From Oscillibacter sp. (lineage in GTDB: Bacteria; Bacillota; Clostridia; Oscillospirales; Oscillospiraceae): a DNA stretch of 61,750 bases. The first letter of the stretch is position 1. Every line of letters begins with the position of its first letter. The stretch covers positions 1 through 61,750 of the forward strand of contig JAFYQM010000045.1 in the NCBI GenBank assembly GCA_017547085.1, in the 5' to 3' direction. Both the position numbers and the translations under genes were made by a program. Of this stretch, positions 58,362-61,750 are shown piece after piece. The notes below the pieces were generated by a model, which saw only the letters and a program-made list of their open reading frames with translations, ran no database searches and was not told the DNA's origin.

Positions 58362-58745
58362 TTAAGCCATTTTATTTTCTCCTGCACAGGCAGGACATAT
58401 ACCCATAAATAGTAAGCTATGGCCGGATACATTCCAGCCCTCGGCCGCAACAGCCTGATCCAACTGAGAATCATACGGTAATTTTACATCTGCCACGCAG
58501 CCGCACTTAGTGCAGCAAGCGTGGGTATGCGGCGCGAGGTCCGCATCAAACCGGGCTACGGGGCCATCCAACTCCTGCAGCCGGCCTTCCTGCGCCATCT
58601 GGTGCAGATTGCGGTAAACTGTGCCAAGACTCAGCTTAGGCAACTCTACCCGCAGCGCATCGTACACCATCTGTGCGGTGGGATGTTCTTTTGTGCCGCA
58701 AACGGTCTCATAAATCCGTTCCCGTTGGTGAGAATATCTCTGCAT
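58362..58745 (-). CDS. Fur-family repressor, PerR type
   Basis: 127 residues. Winged helix (HPTAQMVYDALRVELPKLS, GTVYRNLHQMAQEG) and two CxxC structural zinc pairs (CTKCG, CPAC). The pairing with rubrerythrin and an AT-rich palindrome at the promoter point to peroxide sensing rather than iron. GAAGGAGG fixes the ATG at 58745, not the GTG at 58760. Confidence 0.88.
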   Translation of the reverse strand: MQRYSHQRERIYETVCGTKEHPTAQMVYDALRVELPKLSLGTVYRNLHQMAQEGRLQELDGPVARFDADLAPHTHACCTKCGCVADVKLPYDSQLDQAVAAEGWNVSGHSLLFMGICPACAGENKMA

Positions 58746-58766
58746 CAGCGCCTCCTTCACGAATAG

Positions 58767-58778
58767 TAATAATTATTA
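58767..58778. promoter_or_regulatory. Candidate PerR operator
   Basis: TAATAATTATTA, a perfect palindrome within a longer AT-rich repeat. It lies across the expected transcription start of the perR-rubrerythrin operon, so binding would block it. Confidence 0.55.
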
Positions 58779-58783
58779 TTATT

Positions 58784-58812
58784 GTTATAGCATAGCTATC
58801 TGAAAATTGCAA
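58784..58812 (-). promoter_or_regulatory. Promoter of the perR-rubrerythrin operon
   Basis: Minus strand TTGCAA (58807-58812), 17 bp, TATAAC (58784-58789); start near 58777. Confidence 0.7.
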
Positions 58813-58932
58813 GTGCTTTTTGAAAATTTTTTGGAATTTTTTCATTTTTTTCTTCGGGAAGTTTTTTGCTTTCCGGAAACAATAGCATACGGGTATCGCG
58901 CACTTTGATTTGCGCAGAAGGAGGAATGCACT

Positions 58933-59322
58933 GTGAAAAGAAATCTGTCTTATTTGCTGGTTTCGGCACTGTTGGTGTTCTCTCTGACCGCCTGCGGCTG
59001 CACGGCAACTCCGCAGGATGCGGGTGGAGCGAACAGCAGCACGCAGGAAGAAAACGGTCAGGGCGGTAACACCCAAAACGGCGACCAAAACGGTGGACAG
59101 AACGGTGGTCAGAACAACGGCAGTGCCGTCATCGGCAACGGCGGCGGTAGTGGCAGCGGCAATGGCTCTTCCGGCGACACGCAGAATCCCGTGGAAGAGG
59201 GCATGGACAACATCCAAAATGGCGTGAACAATGCCGTAGACGACATCACCGGGACCAACCGTCCGGATGACGGCGGCGTGCCCTTTGACGAAATGCTGGA
59301 AAACGGAAAGGTCAAGGAGTAA
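58933..59322 (+). CDS. Low-complexity lipoprotein
   Basis: 129 residues from a GTG start (AGAAGGAGG 9 bases upstream). Lipoprotein signal SLTACGCTA (Cys21), then a Gly/Asn/Gln/Ser-rich linker (about 30-85) and an acidic C terminus with VEEGMDNIQNGVNNAVDDIT. Probably an exported surface protein; no known domain. Confidence 0.75.
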   Translation: MKRNLSYLLVSALLVFSLTACGCTATPQDAGGANSSTQEENGQGGNTQNGDQNGGQNGGQNNGSAVIGNGGGSGSGNGSSGDTQNPVEEGMDNIQNGVNNAVDDITGTNRPDDGGVPFDEMLENGKVKE

Positions 59323-59348
59323 CCCGCTTCGATACGCATATGCTTTCC

Positions 59349-59384
59349 ATACGGGGCTTCGGGGTCGAAGCCCCGTATCCTTTT
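59349..59384 (+). terminator. Terminator of the lipoprotein gene
   Basis: ATACGGGGCTTC / GAAGCCCCGTAT followed by CCTTTTG. Confidence 0.88.
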
Positions 59385-59441
59385 GTTGTGTTTTTTTGAA
59401 AATCCTGTATAATCATAAAAAAGTAAAGGAGGTGGTCTTCT

Positions 59442-60134
59442 GTGGCACAGGAGTTCTCCATGAAGGTGATCGGACGGATCCACAGTGATTTCGCCACGAA
59501 GTTCGGCGTTCCTCGTCAAAGTGGACTGGTGGATGCATTGGAGTCCACCGTGATATTTGAACCGGAATACAGAAATGCCGATGCGCTGCGGGGTCTGGAG
59601 GGATTTTCCCATGTGTGGCTGGTCTGGGTCTTTGATCAGGCCATTCGCGAAACTTGGTCTCCCACCGTTCGTCCTCCCCGGCTGGGCGGCAACACACGAT
59701 TAGGGGTATTCGCTACCCGTTCCCCCTTCCGTCCCAACCCCATCGCCCTGTCCTGTGTGAAGCTGGCGGGCATTGAACAGACCGCAGAATACGGAACCGT
59801 TCTGCGCCTGCGCGGTGCAGACCTGATGGATGGCACCCCGATTTTAGATATCAAACCCTACATCCCCTACGCAGATTGTCACCCGGAAGCCATCGGCGGA
59901 TTCGCGGCCGCACCGGCAGGCGAAACGCTGGACGTTGTGATCCCGCCGCAACTGCTGGAACAGATTCCGGAATCCCATCGTGAATCCTTGCGGGGTGTGC
60001 TGGCACAGGATCCCCGTCCTCATTATCAGGATGATCCGAAACGAGTCTATGGCTTCGGCTTTGCAGGGATGGAGGTCAAATTTTCTGTGGATCAACAAAC
60101 ACTGACGGTAAAAGAGATTACCGGTTTCAAATAA
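59442..60134 (+). CDS. trmO: tRNA methyltransferase TrmO (TsaA-like)
   Basis: 230 residues from a GTG (AAAGGAGG 9 bases upstream). Motifs IGRIHSDFATKFGVPRQSG, LEGFSHVWLVWVFD, TRSPFRPNPIALS and DIKPYIPYADC are those of TrmO, which methylates N6-threonylcarbamoyladenosine 37 in tRNA using S-adenosylmethionine. Single gene. Confidence 0.93.
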   Translation: MAQEFSMKVIGRIHSDFATKFGVPRQSGLVDALESTVIFEPEYRNADALRGLEGFSHVWLVWVFDQAIRETWSPTVRPPRLGGNTRLGVFATRSPFRPNPIALSCVKLAGIEQTAEYGTVLRLRGADLMDGTPILDIKPYIPYADCHPEAIGGFAAAPAGETLDVVIPPQLLEQIPESHRESLRGVLAQDPRPHYQDDPKRVYGFGFAGMEVKFSVDQQTLTVKEITGFK

Positions 60135-60161
60135 GCAGAAATTTTGGGAAGGCTGGTATGT

Positions 60162-60914
60162 ATGAAGAAACTAAAAAAAATATTTCTCTATACATATCGA
60201 ATTCTGCTTTTTGTTGCTATCATTGCAGCGATTACCGCACTCTTTTCCAAAGTTTTCTTTTTACTTCTCAAGACGGTTGCTTCGATTTATCTCCCTTATT
60301 CCGCTTGGTTTGTCTTTTTCCTGATCCTATCTGGCGGCATTTGGGCAATTGTTACGGAGATAAATGGTCAAAAAGAACGCAAAAAACAACTGGCAACCCT
60401 TGCGGAAGTAGAATCTCCAAATTTTCAACAAGAATTGAAAACATTTGTGGAAGACTGCCTTTCAAAATACTCTTATATGACGGAACAAGACGGAGATCAT
60501 TACACCGTTATTCTTCCAGACCCCAGTCGCTTTTTGCAGATTTCCGTTGGGCAATCCGTAATTGAAACGCAAATTTTCATAGGCGGTTGGGACGAAGGCA
60601 GTTATTATGCAAATTCTTCTGAAGAATTTGAGGAGTTGAAGCAAGCATTTTCTTTGGATCTGCACGATTGGCTCCACGACCGCACGGTACAGGTTGCTTT
60701 TATTACAGATGAGAAGCAGGTTCCCTATTCTTTTATCTGTGCAGTGGATAATATTGAGGAAATCATTTCTAAAAATCTGAAAAGTTTTTCCTATCATCCG
60801 TGGTGGATCCGTATTCTTTACCTGATTTTTCTCATTCCTCCCCCGAAACCTGTTTCAAAGATTCAAGTCTTTTCCGCCAACGGGGTTCATGACCAAATTA
60901 TTTCTATCAAATAA
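60162..60914 (+). CDS. Unknown membrane-anchored protein
   Basis: 250 residues. Two N-terminal helices (about 8-38 and 44-66), a soluble middle (90-215, HYTVILPDPSRFLQISVG, FIGGWDEGSYY) and a short hydrophobic, Pro-rich stretch near 225-240 (YLIFLIPPPKP). GGAAGG before the ATG. Codon use is more AT-rich than the neighbours, which hints at separate origin. Not recognised. Confidence 0.65.
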   Translation: MKKLKKIFLYTYRILLFVAIIAAITALFSKVFFLLLKTVASIYLPYSAWFVFFLILSGGIWAIVTEINGQKERKKQLATLAEVESPNFQQELKTFVEDCLSKYSYMTEQDGDHYTVILPDPSRFLQISVGQSVIETQIFIGGWDEGSYYANSSEEFEELKQAFSLDLHDWLHDRTVQVAFITDEKQVPYSFICAVDNIEEIISKNLKSFSYHPWWIRILYLIFLIPPPKPVSKIQVFSANGVHDQIISIK

Positions 60915-60946
60915 AAAGGATCGTCCTTTCGGACGATCCTTTTTTA
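60913..60946. terminator. Bidirectional terminator before etfA
   Basis: AAAAAGGATCGTCC / GGACGATCCTTTTTT. Confidence 0.92.
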
Positions 60947-60962
60947 TGCTTATCAAGAGATC

Positions 60963-61750
60963 TTACTTCGCAGCCTTGGCAGCCTTGATAGCCTCGATCA
61001 GCAGCGGGGTGACCTTGAACAGGTCGCCGCAGATGCCGTAGTCGGCGATCTCGAAGATAGGAGCGGTGTCGTTCTTGTTCACAGCGATGATGCACTCGGA
61101 ATCCTGCATACCAGCCTTGTGCTGAATGGCGCCGGAAATACCCAGAGCAACATACACCTTGGGATGAACGGTCTTGCCGGTCTGGCCAACCTGATGGTCG
61201 GCAGACAGCCAGCCGGAGTCGATGGTGGCACGGGAGCCGCCAACAACGCCGCCCAGAACCTCAGCCAGCTCCTCAGCCAGCTTGATGCCCTTCTCGACAT
61301 CCTTGCTGATACCACGGCCAACAGAGACGATGAAGTCTGCGCCAACCAGGTCGACCAGCTTCTTGGCGGCCTTCACGGTCTCGGTGACCTCGGTCTGGAT
61401 GTCAGCTGCGGCCAGCTCGAATGCGGGATGCAGGATCTCCACATTCTTCTTGCACTCGCGGCGCTTCATAACGCCGGGACGCACGGTAGCCATTGCGGGA
61501 CGGAAACGGGGGCAGATGATGGAGGCCATCAGGTGACCGCCGAATGCGGGACGGGTCATCTTCAGGTCGCGGGACACGTCGTGGTCCTGACCGGCGATCT
61601 TCACGGTACCCAGCTTCTCAATGCGCTCCTCGGGCAGGGTGGAAGCTTCCTTCAGGAAGCCCTTGTAGTTGGGCATGTCGATGTCCAGGTGGGTGCAGTC
61701 AGCGCACAGACCGGTGTGCAGACGAGCTGCGCAGCGGGGGGCCAGTTCAC
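60963..61750 (-). CDS. etfA: Electron transfer flavoprotein alpha subunit (5' part missing)
   Basis: The frame is open to the window edge, giving 261 residues of a protein usually 330-400 long. Reading in from the edge: [19 protein letters not shown], then the C-terminal FAD domain [43 protein letters not shown] and the end [14 protein letters not shown]-type tail. Partner of EtfB in carrying electrons to or from acyl-CoA dehydrogenases; etfB and the dehydrogenase would lie to the right, outside. Confidence 0.94.
   Translation of the reverse strand, partial: ELAPRCAARLHTGLCADCTHLDIDMPNYKGFLKEASTLPEERIEKLGTVKIAGQDHDVSRDLKMTRPAFGGHLMASIICPRFRPAMATVRPGVMKRRECKKNVEILHPAFELAAADIQTEVTETVKAAKKLVDLVGADFIVSVGRGISKDVEKGIKLAEELAEVLGGVVGGSRATIDSGWLSADHQVGQTGKTVHPKVYVALGISGAIQHKAGMQDSECIIAVNKNDTAPIFEIADYGICGDLFKVTPLLIEAIKAAKAAK

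Overview
The window is a bacterial chromosome segment, most likely from a gut Clostridia member of the Oscillospiraceae type (inference). Grounds: low-GC Gram-positive gene order and T-box RNAs, strong AGGAGG ribosome sites, a split archaeal-type glutamate synthase, type III glutamine synthetase, an ANTAR regulator, a large-serine-recombinase mobilizable element with TnpW, the QueT transporter, and rubrerythrin beside a PerR-type repressor.

Layout. 1-190: promoter and start of a leftward T-box leader (apparent Trp specifier) whose gene lies outside the window. 253-1600: a LysR regulator divergent from a free-standing transcription unit of three tiny ORFs (25, 17 and 18 residues), two of them paralogous (shared DYYRTF); a textbook LysR box lies between. 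1606-2909: a 1,288 bp cassette with terminal inverted repeats and an 8 bp target duplication, carrying a DUF2975 membrane protein and an XRE regulator but no transposase. 2902-11042: nitrogen assimilation, with a leftward operon gltB1-gltB2-gltB3-glnA-ANTAR and a divergent glnN, both behind leader terminators, then an HPr-like protein lacking the catalytic His. 11060-21185: an Asn T-box followed by asnB-purC-purF-purA-glmS-purB-guaA, a glutamine-using and purine operon. 21424-27754: pstSCAB-phoU-phoP-phoR, transcribed leftward.

27946-28952 holds a small DUF6809-like protein and a CAP-domain protein. About 29002-39213 is a mobilizable element: a large protein with the DxDGD motif of the cellular RdRP/YonO double-psi-barrel RNA polymerases, a directly coupled 290-residue partner, a divergent P-loop DUF927-like ATPase with a 19-codon leader ORF, MobC, a MobP relaxase with a second gene nested in its 3' part, a TnpW-like protein and a large serine recombinase. 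No type IV secretion genes are present, so it would need a helper. 39325-40022 is queT behind a structured leader.

40055-61750 is mostly housekeeping: a pyruvyl-transferase/FrhB fusion, dCMP deaminase, XdhC, Tex, DUF1846, an AGCS amino-acid carrier, two CobW-type metal GTPases (one with a long His/Glu repeat), an LtaS-like membrane sulfatase with an apparently near-leaderless mRNA, UvrC, HPr, a PerR-rubrerythrin operon, TrmO, and the 3' part of etfA cut by the window edge. The strongest candidates for undescribed biology are the polymerase-bearing element and the LysR/three-peptide locus.
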